Program-made: the position numbers and the translations under genes
Assembly: GCF_947502415.1 (NCBI RefSeq)
Contig: NZ_CANMZV010000010.1
Coordinates: 1 to 64,000, forward strand
Reading direction: 5' to 3'
Length of the DNA stretch: 64,000 nt
DNA from: an uncultured Photobacterium sp.
GTDB lineage: Bacteria > Pseudomonadota > Gammaproteobacteria > Enterobacterales > Vibrionaceae
The notes under the pieces: model-generated
Seen by the model: the letters and a program-made list of their open reading frames with translations, nothing else
Databases searched by the model: none
What the model was told of the DNA's origin: nothing
Shown: positions 8,698 through 16,682 of the stretch, piece by piece
How positions within the stretch are numbered: the stretch's first letter is position 1
Layout: each line of letters starts with the position of its first letter

Positions 8698-9642
8698 ATG
8701 GGCTTTGAGATGGACTTAAATACCGTTGCGATTTTTTCTCAAGTTGTTGAATGTGGAAGCTTTACCCAAGCAGCTGAATCATTGGACATGACGAAGTCTA
8801 CGGTCAGCCGTAAGGTGGCTGATTTGGAGCAACATCTAGGTGTGCGCTTAATCACACGTTCAACCCGTAATCTGACGTTAACGCCCGAAGGTGAAATCTT
8901 CTATCAGTCATGCGTACAAATGTTGGAGATCATGAGTCAGGCTGAGCTTCAGGTGACGGCAAATCAGGATTTAGTGCGTGGGCGTTTGAATGTTGTTATG
9001 CCGGTTGAACTTGGTCAGCAGGTGATGGGGCAATATATCCATGATTTTCTGAAGCTGTACCCGAACGTATCGATTCATTTGGAGCTGACTAACCGGGAAG
9101 TTGACATTATCGGTGAGGGAATTGATTTGTATGCGCAGGTTGGCGATGTGTCGGATTCAAGTATGGTGGCACGTCCCTTTCATAATTCTCGGCGTGTTAT
9201 GGTTGCCAGCCCCCGGTATTTAGAACAATACGGTCAGATTACTACACCGGAAGACTTAAAGCCCCCTCACCATCAGGTAAAGATTTATAATAAAGCTGTA
9301 AAAGTGCCCCGTTGGCAGTTGATGCAGGATGAAAATGAAGTGTTTATTGATCTTCCATATCAACTTAGAGTTAATACGATCACCTCATCTTTGATGGCTT
9401 GCCTGGATGGATTGGGGATTGCAATTTTACCTGAGTTTTTATGTCGTGAGCATTTAGCTAGTGGCCAATTAGTTCAGCTGCTTCCTGACTGGGATATGCC
9501 AATGGTACCGGTAAGTTTTGTGTATCCGCAGCGCAAATTGATACCCAAACGTTTACGGGTATTGATTGATTATTTAATTAACCGTTTTGAACAGCGGACA
9601 GAGCTGCTAGAGACGAATAAGGCCGCTGACTTTACAATGTAA
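8698..9642 (+). CDS. LysR-family transcriptional regulator
   Basis: About 314 residues. The N terminus has the winged HTH of LysR proteins (MDLNTVAIFSQVVECGSFTQAA, then KSTVSRKVADLEQHLGVRL, TRSTRNLTLTPEG). The C-terminal two thirds form the inducer-binding domain of the CrgA/AaeR-like subgroup. Two starts are possible, at 8698 and at 8710; the latter gives the canonical MDLNTV beginning. Divergence from emrAB across a short gap makes it the probable activator or repressor of that pump, responding to an exported compound. This is inferred from the usual LysR arrangement. It ends one base before the stop of the next, convergent gene. Confidence 0.9.
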   Translation: MGFEMDLNTVAIFSQVVECGSFTQAAESLDMTKSTVSRKVADLEQHLGVRLITRSTRNLTLTPEGEIFYQSCVQMLEIMSQAELQVTANQDLVRGRLNVVMPVELGQQVMGQYIHDFLKLYPNVSIHLELTNREVDIIGEGIDLYAQVGDVSDSSMVARPFHNSRRVMVASPRYLEQYGQITTPEDLKPPHHQVKIYNKAVKVPRWQLMQDENEVFIDLPYQLRVNTITSSLMACLDGLGIAILPEFLCREHLASGQLVQLLPDWDMPMVPVSFVYPQRKLIPKRLRVLIDYLINRFEQRTELLETNKAADFTM

Positions 9643-9643
9643 A

Positions 9644-10633
9644 TCAGAAACGGTGGCGGTAACCAAGACTAAAGGCAATATCGGTACTGTTATCCATGTT
9701 GAAGACATTCTCGATCATCGAAACTTCAATCGCACTGTGCTTTAAATGGTAACGATAGCCAAGCAGGATTTCATTTGAGGGTTCGGAGAGATCTGACGCT
9801 GCATTTGTAGCTCCCTCGTAAATATGATATTCCAGCAAAAGTCGATGTTTGTCCCTAATCCGGTATTGATAACCGACCCCGGCGGCAAGCGCAACACTGT
9901 TGTAGCTAATGCCGCTTAGCACTTTATCATTTCGTCGGTACGAGGCCCCCAGCATGCTGTAAAACGAATGCTTTTTATGGCGATAGCTATAGTTCAGCTG
10001 CAATGCCTGTTCGAAATTGCTGGTTTCAAAAGGGCCGCTTGGAACATAGTTGTAATAGAGTGAGCCACCGATGGACAGGCCGTGATGATCGTCCTCAAAC
10101 AGTTGGTAGCTGGTATAGAAGCTCAGGGCACTGCTCAGGGTTTCCCGGTTGAAGTCATGAATTTCGACGCCGTATTCGGGAACCGATATATCAAACGAGT
10201 GATCTTCTACTTCATCCCGTCCATTCTGCCCGATACCAAATGTGTCATGAAATCCTGTAGTCAGATTATCGAGATAGTTATTGGCAGTAAATCGCCAGGT
10301 ATAGTCGAGCTCGACAACCCATTTATTATTGATTTGCCACAAGCCACCGAGCGATAGGGCATTTTGGTAATAATCGGCACTGTAGTCGTTGGTGTGAGCC
10401 CATACGCTGGCAATGGTGCCAGTGGTATAAACTTCGATGGTTCCGGGTTGGTAGCTGAATCCGTTTCGCATCAACGGAGTCAGGCTGTTGGATTGAATGG
10501 GCGATTGAGCGTAGGTTTTTAACGGACCGTAATCGTCATAGCGCGAGATGCCTTCAGCCAAAGCCGAACTGGTAGAGTAAAGCGCTGCTATTGATGCTGT
10601 TATATAAGCAGTGATTCTGTATTGGTTCATCAC
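9644..10633 (-). CDS. DUF3187-family outer-membrane beta-barrel protein
   Basis: A protein of 329 residues with a signal peptide (about 1-26, cleaved after SSALA) and a succession of amphipathic beta strands. It ends in the C-terminal aromatic signature GYRHRF that directs insertion by the BAM complex. The overall pattern matches DUF3187 proteins of vibrios: an early TPLMRNGFSYQPGTIEVY, ELDYTWRF in the middle, and HRLLLEYHIYEGA later. Function is unknown; it might be a pore or a surface structure. It is an isolated gene on the minus strand, tail to tail with the LysR gene. Confidence 0.75.
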   Translation of the reverse strand: MMNQYRITAYITASIAALYSTSSALAEGISRYDDYGPLKTYAQSPIQSNSLTPLMRNGFSYQPGTIEVYTTGTIASVWAHTNDYSADYYQNALSLGGLWQINNKWVVELDYTWRFTANNYLDNLTTGFHDTFGIGQNGRDEVEDHSFDISVPEYGVEIHDFNRETLSSALSFYTSYQLFEDDHHGLSIGGSLYYNYVPSGPFETSNFEQALQLNYSYRHKKHSFYSMLGASYRRNDKVLSGISYNSVALAAGVGYQYRIRDKHRLLLEYHIYEGATNAASDLSEPSNEILLGYRYHLKHSAIEVSMIENVFNMDNSTDIAFSLGYRHRF

Positions 10634-10974
10634 AATGCCATTTTTTGCTATGTTTTGTTGTTTTGATGAATGATTTGATAAGCACTTTGTATAACCTATT
10701 TTGCCTGACCGCTATCTGAACCAGCTTTATATTAGAGATGAGAGCAGGAGCTGAATTAAAGCGGATATTTTCCCTGATAATAATTTTTGAGTGTAGTGAA
10801 GGCGTGGCGAGAAGAAAGGCTCAATTGTGCAATTGCTTCTTAAGATAGAGACTGTGAATATGCTGATTGCTATTAGTCATTATCAGCAGCAGAGAGCCGC
10901 TGTAAGCGGCTCTATTAGCGGAAAGGTGTAATTTTCAGGCTTCTACTGCCTATTGGCTTGGCCTGGGGTGTTTG
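10634..10974. other. intergenic region with a strong hairpin
   Basis: There are 341 bp between the DUF3187 gene start and the stop of the next minus-strand gene. It holds a perfect 9-bp stem with a 3-base loop at 10893-10913 (AGAGCCGCT / AGCGGCTCT). Neither side has a clear T run, so it may be a weak terminator for the gene ending at 10975. The promoter of the DUF3187 gene must lie here. I see no gene. Confidence 0.5.
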
Positions 10975-12528
10975 CTAAGGAATGAATAATGTAGGCTTGG
11001 CCTCATAGGAGAGAGCAAAGTCAATTTCCCAGCTCATGCCGTTCATATTGAGGCGACCGTCTGGGACACCGTCAAGTCCGGGTTGTCCGGTATCGGCAAC
11101 CTCCCACTGCTGAGTACGCGGAGAAGTAACGTTGCTAAAGTTATCGCCCTGGTTGCCATCGTCGAGTGTATAGATATATTTCTTATCATTGAATTTGGCT
11201 GCACCGTATACTCTGACGCTATGTCCGCCTTGCCAGTCTCCATCAACGTCATACCAGCTGAAGAGGATGGTGACGGCCCGCCCTTGGCTAAGCTGATCAA
11301 ACATCCACTCCCAGGTCGGATTAGCTCCTTCTTGTGATGAGGTGAGATCTCCCATTAGTATCGTACCGTTATCACAGTCAGCTCCGCTGCCAAGTAAAGC
11401 TGAACTGCTTCCCTGATGACGGAATTCGGTGACAGCGAGCGAGCCAGAATCAGTCAGGTATCCAAATGCCCCACGGATCAAACCACAGAATGAGGTATAG
11501 CCTCCTGTGTCCAGATCGAGAACACCGGCCCTCCGGCTGTAGCTGTCGATGTTGGCGACCAGGCTGTTTTCAGGCACAGGTTCCCAGATCAGTACATCTC
11601 CGGCTGAGCCGATTTTACCTATTCCCCGAATGTGTAATTGCGGCAATCGCCATACAAGAGGAATGTTGTCGTACCTGTCTTCCAGGTATTGCAATGCATT
11701 GGCGTGGGCCATTGGTACACATTGGTTTCGACCGGTATCAAGATTTGGTTGTTCAGCTTGAATAACCTGAATAGGAAAGAGTATATTGTCAGGCAATCTC
11801 GGTGTTGGGCTGACAGGTTGTGGAGGACGCCCTAGTGATAAGGAGGTTGGGATTGTCGATGATTCAGGGCTGATCCGCCCGTCGACATGGCCTGCCCCCT
11901 CGGCATTTACAATCGTGTTGCTAACGGAGAAGTTTTGCGGGGAGAAACGATTTACCAACCGAGCGATAGCAACAATGGTTGGCAGTGGTTGCTGGCTGAA
12001 AAGTACCGTTGCCCGCAGCCTTTGTTTATTGCCCTGACCATCTATTCCGGGACGGAGATCGAAGTAGATAGTAGCCTCTGGTTGTGATGGAGGTGTGGAG
12101 AGATTTGATGAGGCTGATAATTCACCTGTTGGTAGCTTGGTTCCATGTTTGATTGTGTTAGGTGATATTTTTGATTTTTGTGTGGATTGGCTGCCGGGAA
12201 CAAAAAGATTATCAACAACCCAGCTGGCCTGTCTGCCTCGGTTGCGAGGATAGGTGAAAACATTGATATAGCCGGGACCCAGTAACTTACCACTTCTGTT
12301 TCTTAGCTTATCTGGTTTTACTCTTAGCTGTCCCCAGTCACTGTTGCTGATTGTTCCGATTTCAAGTGAGAAGGTCACCTGTTCGAAGGTGATGGCACCA
12401 GTACGTGGCGTTAACTGAGTAACGGGTAACCTTTCAGATGGCGGATTATGCCAGTGGGTTGCGCTTGCAGGAAAAGACCACAGTAGCAAGAGCAACAGAG
12501 TGAAAACAGTATGTCGGATGGCTTTCAT
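10975..12528 (-). CDS. secreted protein with possible C39-like cysteine peptidase domain
   Basis: A protein of 517 residues from the ATG at 12528, which gives a clean signal peptide (MKAIRHTVFTLLLLLLWSF..., cleavage after ASA) and has GAGAG upstream. The N-terminal half (about 40-230) is beta-rich with a Pro/Ser/Thr-rich linker at 120-155. The C-terminal half has NQC270VPMAHANALQYL, then GGH436SVRVYGA and LDDGNQGDN (about 456-462). This Cys-His-Asp/Asn spacing resembles papain-fold C39-like peptidases. I do not recognise a named family, and the peptidase reading is a hypothesis from motif order. The product is probably periplasmic or exported. The lipoprotein gene upstream on the same strand might be co-transcribed (gap 179 bp). 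Confidence 0.55.
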   Translation of the reverse strand: MKAIRHTVFTLLLLLLWSFPASATHWHNPPSERLPVTQLTPRTGAITFEQVTFSLEIGTISNSDWGQLRVKPDKLRNRSGKLLGPGYINVFTYPRNRGRQASWVVDNLFVPGSQSTQKSKISPNTIKHGTKLPTGELSASSNLSTPPSQPEATIYFDLRPGIDGQGNKQRLRATVLFSQQPLPTIVAIARLVNRFSPQNFSVSNTIVNAEGAGHVDGRISPESSTIPTSLSLGRPPQPVSPTPRLPDNILFPIQVIQAEQPNLDTGRNQCVPMAHANALQYLEDRYDNIPLVWRLPQLHIRGIGKIGSAGDVLIWEPVPENSLVANIDSYSRRAGVLDLDTGGYTSFCGLIRGAFGYLTDSGSLAVTEFRHQGSSSALLGSGADCDNGTILMGDLTSSQEGANPTWEWMFDQLSQGRAVTILFSWYDVDGDWQGGHSVRVYGAAKFNDKKYIYTLDDGNQGDNFSNVTSPRTQQWEVADTGQPGLDGVPDGRLNMNGMSWEIDFALSYEAKPTLFIP

Positions 12529-12707
12529 GGTTGTACTCTCTGAATTTATATATGTTTGGGTAACTCTCCCCAAATGACATTATGGTTATTTAAGTCGTAA
12601 TCAGGATGGAGCACATTCCATTGAAAATTACTAATGAGTATAGATGGATTGAGGTTGTGACTAGGCTAGAGCCGTGGGAAATACCTACTTAGAAGTAAGG
12701 CTTTTTA

Positions 12708-14141
12708 CTATTTCCCTGGAGGTAAAAATAATGCTTCCAGCATTGCTGCGTCGTCAAAGTGGCGCTCACCGATAAAGGCGGTGGCATGATGGCCGGACTG
12801 TCGCATCGCTCCGGGGGACTTCACTCCGAATGGCCACAGATAAAAGCGTTCTAACCGCTGGCTGGCTGAAAGCATTCCCTGCTCGTCGAACAGGCTTTTG
12901 TTGTTTTCCTCAGAAAGTGGAAGGCTACGTAGCTGATCATAGTTGAGTAAGCTCAAAGAGCGAGCTTTAGGGCTGCTATTTCCCCAATGCACCTCTTTAA
13001 GCATGTGTTCGCCGTGGGAGAGAGTAATACGCAAACTATTAGCCTTTTTGTTTGGATAGATATACCAGGTGATAGGGGCTTCTGTGCCAGCCTGTTTCGG
13101 GGCAAATCTTAGAGTGGGGTCAAGGGTAAATACCATATGGTAACAACCGCAGTGGTGGATACTGTCGAGAATATACGGTTGTCCTTGAGGATCTAATGTT
13201 AACCGTACTAAAACGCCATCGAATTTTCCGGCATAGGGGTCAAGACTCGATTTGGCTGTTCGGTTGGAAAACCAGAGGCTGTATTGCAGCTGAAGTAATA
13301 TTTTGCCATGGAAACGGGTATAGCTGTGGCTGACATAGAGTGCCGGCTCCTTGATGTTTACTGCGGCTCGCCCATCAGGCCTGTATTCTACCTGGCCGGG
13401 CTTATCATCAAGTGATACCGATTCCACCATAAACTCTGGGGCGTAATACGTTAATAACTGGGTAATTTGGCTATCGGTCAATAGCGGCCATTCAAGGTCT
13501 GATTTTTCGTTTGCCTTGTGGAACCACCTCTGTATTGTGGCTTGATTCAGTGATGGCTTGTCATTCACTCCATATTTCACAATGTAGTCATGTTGTGGAG
13601 CGATAAAATCGCTGATGATGCGTGTTTTCTCTTTATCGATAGCAGGGGCTGCAAATAATTGGCTAATCGGATAAAGGCCAATGACACGTTGCCAGTCTTG
13701 ATAATTCGAGGGAATTTCTGGTGGATATTGCGTTATTTGCTCCCAAAATTGTTTGTCATTTAAAGTGTGGGCTGTGAGCTGTGCGGCACAGTTTTCCTGA
13801 GCGTCAAAGTTGATACCGGCTTTATGAGGTAGGTTTTGGAATTCTACTTTGCGCTGGATAGCGGCTTGTCGGGAAACATAGTTGAGCCATAAGGTTTTGT
13901 CTTTAGGTGATTGGAGTTCTGGTAGCAAAGCAAGGCTGAAGCGATCAAAAGCCAGGTGAGGGTACTGGGGCAGCCAACGTAGTTGGGCATCTTGCACATC
14001 TTGTTGCTGAACTTCTTGTTTGAAGTTAGTGAGTTTAAGTGCACAAGTTTGTAGCTGTGCCGGATAAAGAACGGATGGCTCTGGCAGGCTGGCACAGGAT
14101 GCGATCAAAAAGCTGATGCAGAGCAATCCTAATACGCGCAT
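12708..14141 (-). CDS. outer lipoprotein of unknown function
   Basis: A protein of 477 residues with a lipoprotein signal: hydrophobic MRVLGLLCISFLIASC, where Cys16 is the lipidation site followed by ASLP, so sorting to the outer membrane is likely. The mature protein is mostly globular without repeats. Its most distinctive feature is a His/Cys cluster, HHCGCYH, at residues 329-335 after DGVLVRLTLD, which could bind a metal. I do not recognise a family. It precedes the gene for the secreted C39-like candidate in the same direction and follows the yjfC-type gene, from which it is separated by a strong terminator. Confidence 0.6.
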   Translation of the reverse strand: MRVLGLLCISFLIASCASLPEPSVLYPAQLQTCALKLTNFKQEVQQQDVQDAQLRWLPQYPHLAFDRFSLALLPELQSPKDKTLWLNYVSRQAAIQRKVEFQNLPHKAGINFDAQENCAAQLTAHTLNDKQFWEQITQYPPEIPSNYQDWQRVIGLYPISQLFAAPAIDKEKTRIISDFIAPQHDYIVKYGVNDKPSLNQATIQRWFHKANEKSDLEWPLLTDSQITQLLTYYAPEFMVESVSLDDKPGQVEYRPDGRAAVNIKEPALYVSHSYTRFHGKILLQLQYSLWFSNRTAKSSLDPYAGKFDGVLVRLTLDPQGQPYILDSIHHCGCYHMVFTLDPTLRFAPKQAGTEAPITWYIYPNKKANSLRITLSHGEHMLKEVHWGNSSPKARSLSLLNYDQLRSLPLSEENNKSLFDEQGMLSASQRLERFYLWPFGVKSPGAMRQSGHHATAFIGERHFDDAAMLEALFLPPGK

Positions 14142-14214
14142 AGAACACCTCGTAACTGATTATGGTATTGATGATATTAGTGTAATGCGCGTAAGAAAGA
14201 GGAATGAGGCTAAT

Positions 14215-14243
14215 AAAAAAAACAGTGGCCGAGTTGGCCACTG
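14215..14243 (-). terminator. rho-independent terminator after yjfC-type gene
   Basis: Read on the minus strand, a perfect 8-bp stem (CAGTGGCC / GGCCACTG) with a 5-base loop is followed by eight T. It lies about 45 bp after the stop of the ATP-grasp gene. Confidence 0.9.
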
Positions 14244-14289
14244 CTGGGTAACGTAGTATATGAATTCGGCTAAATAAAGAAGCTTGCCA

Positions 14290-15453
14290 TCATAAAATGA
14301 TATGTGGCAGGTAACGAGACATATCCTGGGTGACTTTGGATGAATCTTCCCTGATTGAGATACCGCCTGCTTTGTCATCTACCAGCCAGCTGCCGATTAA
14401 AGTGTAGTAATCATTGAATTTCGGAAGCGGATGGTAGGCCTGGAAGATCACGCCTTCATCGCCATAAGGCCCGTCAACACGGAGGGTTTGCTGGCCATTC
14501 TGGACGACGGTGATATTGGCACCTTCGCGGCTAAAAATTGGCTTGATCACATAGTCTTTCAGGTTGCTGAGTTTTGGGTCGTCAGGAAAATAAGTGGGCA
14601 GCAGATTTGGATGGCCTTCGAATTTTTGCCATAGCAGCGGTAGCAGCGCTTTATTACTGAGCACTGATTTCCACATAGGTTCCAGCCAGTTCACCTTAGC
14701 GCCAGCTAGTTGGGGGGCGTATTCCTCGCGGAACATAAACTCCCATGGATAGAGTTTGAACATCCAGCGGATCGGGCGATCTTTGAGATCGGTAAATTCA
14801 CCTTTGCCGTTAAGCCCGATATCTTCAACATGGACAAAAGCGGTCGAAAGGCCGGCTTCTTTTGCGCAGTCTTCGAGATATTGTACAGTCCCGCGGTCCT
14901 CTTCGGTGTCTTTACAGCAGGCGAAGTGTAGGGTTTGCCCCGGTTGTTGGCTGGCAAGTTGCTGGAAACGCCCCATTAGCCGTTCTTGTAAAATATTGAA
15001 CTGATCCGCATCTCGTCTTATTGAGCCTTTGTTGACTAAATCTTCCAGCCAAAGCCATTGCCAGAACCCGGTTTCGTATAAAGACGTCGGGGTGTCTGCG
15101 TTGTTCTCGTAGAGTTTGGCATGTCCTTTACCGTCGTAGGCAAAATCGAGTCGTGAATAGAGGGAAGGTTCTTTGCGTTGCCAGGAGTCGAGAACGTTTT
15201 GCCACATTGCTTTGGGGATTTGAAAACGCCGTAGCCAGTATTCGTCTCGTACTACGGTGTCGACAACGTCCAGGCACATCTGGTGGATCTCTTCGGTAGG
15301 ATCTTCCAGATCGCGCTCGATCTGATCAAGGGTGAACTGGTAATAAGCGGTTTCGTCCCAATAGGGTTCGCCATACATAGTGTGGAAACCAAAACCGAAT
15401 TCTGCTGCGAGATCTCGCCAATTAGGCCGCTCCTTGCTCTCGATTCGAAGCAT
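14290..15453 (-). CDS. yjfC: glutathionylspermidine synthase-like ATP-grasp ligase (YjfC/YgiC type)
   Basis: A protein of 387 residues matching the C-terminal, ATP-grasp ligase half of glutathionylspermidine synthase. Seen are the start RPNWRDLAAEFGFGFHTM, YDGKGHAKLYENNADTPTSLYE, the ATP-binding YVIKPIFSREGANI and the end GSWLVDDKAGGISIREDSS. The amidase half of E. coli Gsp is absent, as in YgiC and YjfC. Such enzymes ligate a peptide or glutathione carboxylate to an amine, but the substrates of this branch are unknown. In enterics yjfC closes the yjfIJKLMC operon. Here the rest of that operon lies at 35383-39289, about 20 kb away, and this gene stands alone with its own terminator. Confidence 0.85.
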   Translation of the reverse strand: MLRIESKERPNWRDLAAEFGFGFHTMYGEPYWDETAYYQFTLDQIERDLEDPTEEIHQMCLDVVDTVVRDEYWLRRFQIPKAMWQNVLDSWQRKEPSLYSRLDFAYDGKGHAKLYENNADTPTSLYETGFWQWLWLEDLVNKGSIRRDADQFNILQERLMGRFQQLASQQPGQTLHFACCKDTEEDRGTVQYLEDCAKEAGLSTAFVHVEDIGLNGKGEFTDLKDRPIRWMFKLYPWEFMFREEYAPQLAGAKVNWLEPMWKSVLSNKALLPLLWQKFEGHPNLLPTYFPDDPKLSNLKDYVIKPIFSREGANITVVQNGQQTLRVDGPYGDEGVIFQAYHPLPKFNDYYTLIGSWLVDDKAGGISIREDSSKVTQDMSRYLPHIIL

Positions 15454-15616
15454 AGGGTTATCCTTATATCGTTGTTTTTACTCGTTTGATGACCATTCTA
15501 TAGGGTTTATACCAAACTGAACAATAATCTGATCCAATCAGAGCATTTTGAGTCTTTTGAGAATAATTTAAACTGATGAAGATATAGTGGCTGGAAAAAT
15601 AAGTATTGTGGATGCT

Positions 15617-15653
15617 TAAAAAGAAGGAAACCGCCAGACGGGTTGTCTGGCGG
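15617..15653 (-). terminator. rho-independent terminator after TrmB-type regulator gene
   Basis: On the minus strand a perfect 9-bp stem (CCGCCAGAC / GTCTGGCGG) is followed by a T-rich run. It begins 7 bp after the regulator stop codon. Confidence 0.88.
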
Positions 15654-15660
15654 GCTTTGA

Positions 15661-16461
15661 TTAGTCTTTTTGATGCTCGATAACATACATCTCGTTGGTG
15701 TGTTCGTGCAGGCTGTTGACACGGAAAACGTGTTGGTTGCAATCCAGCCCTTTTTCATATTCCGAAAGGTAAATATCGCTGTGAATATGTTCCGCAACAA
15801 GCTTGTTAATGAGCGGGTTGTTGGTGTAAACCCCGACAGACTCATTGAAGTTCGAGAAAATAAGCGAACGGTGCATGTCTGCGACTACTATCAGGCGTCT
15901 GGACGGGTATAGCGACTCTTCGTCCGCTGAACGGGAGTAGATCTCAATATTTGGATGCGGTTTATCCAGCTGTTTGAAGGAGAAAACGATGACCCGTACT
16001 CCACGTTCAACCGCCTGGACGAGTTCCTCTTTAAAATCATGCAGGCTGAAATCAGTATTGATATAGATTTCTTTCTCTGCATGGTTAAGCACTTCGCGCA
16101 CTTTTTGTTTCAGGTTTTCAAAACCTGCCACATTGAAGATAAATTCTTTTTCATCTTCAGATATCAGGTTTTTTAATTCAGTCTTGAGGTAGTGAATATT
16201 ATCTATGCACTTTTTCTCGATCTGTTCGAAGATCAAATCCGGGGATTTAGCTTCATACTCTTTTGTTTGACCATCGCAGAGAAATATATAACCATTGTTA
16301 TATAAATTATCGATAGAAGAGTAAACCGTCGATCGGGACAGTGATATTTCTTTGGCAATCTTATATCCACTTGAACGCCCGTTTTGCAGCAGGCATAAAT
16401 AAACGAGTGCATCTGTTTTTGAAAAACCGAAAGCCATTAATTTATCAACTAACTGAGTCAA
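15661..16461 (-). CDS. TrmB-family sugar-responsive transcriptional regulator
   Basis: A protein of 266 residues. The N-terminal winged HTH is typical of TrmB: LMAFGFSKTDALVYLCLLQNG, GYKIAKEISLSRSTVYSSIDNLYNNGYI. A coiled linker (about 75-105) is followed by a PLD-like effector domain with REVLNHAEKEIYINTD and RGVRVIVFS. TrmB proteins, best known in archaea, repress maltose/trehalose uptake and metabolic genes and release DNA on binding the sugar. This gene lies next to the GH13 enzyme and transport genes at 16683-27708, so it is the best candidate for their local regulator, possibly at the paired sites at 24086 and 24450. That assignment is inference. Confidence 0.85.
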   Translation of the reverse strand: MTQLVDKLMAFGFSKTDALVYLCLLQNGRSSGYKIAKEISLSRSTVYSSIDNLYNNGYIFLCDGQTKEYEAKSPDLIFEQIEKKCIDNIHYLKTELKNLISEDEKEFIFNVAGFENLKQKVREVLNHAEKEIYINTDFSLHDFKEELVQAVERGVRVIVFSFKQLDKPHPNIEIYSRSADEESLYPSRRLIVVADMHRSLIFSNFNESVGVYTNNPLINKLVAEHIHSDIYLSEYEKGLDCNQHVFRVNSLHEHTNEMYVIEHQKD

Positions 16462-16589
16462 CGTTCCCCCTAAATAAATATCCGTTTACTTACAAATTAA
16501 TACAATTCTCTCATGCTTTTATATGTTTTGGAATGAGAATATTCAGGGCAATATCACGTTATTGCTATCAGCTTTATAAAATTCGGCTA

Positions 16590-16623
16590 ATAAAATAAAA
16601 CAGGCCAGCAATATCGCTGGCCT
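16590..16623 (-). terminator. terminator after secreted GH13 gene
   Basis: On the minus strand an 8-bp stem (AGGCCAGC / GCTGGCCT) with a 6-base loop is followed by a T-rich stretch. It ends the leftward cyclodextrin/maltodextrin operon. Confidence 0.85.
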
Positions 16624-16682
16624 ATTAATCATTGGCAACGGTTTCTGGTCAAAATATTAAATAATCACCTATAATCTATTAA

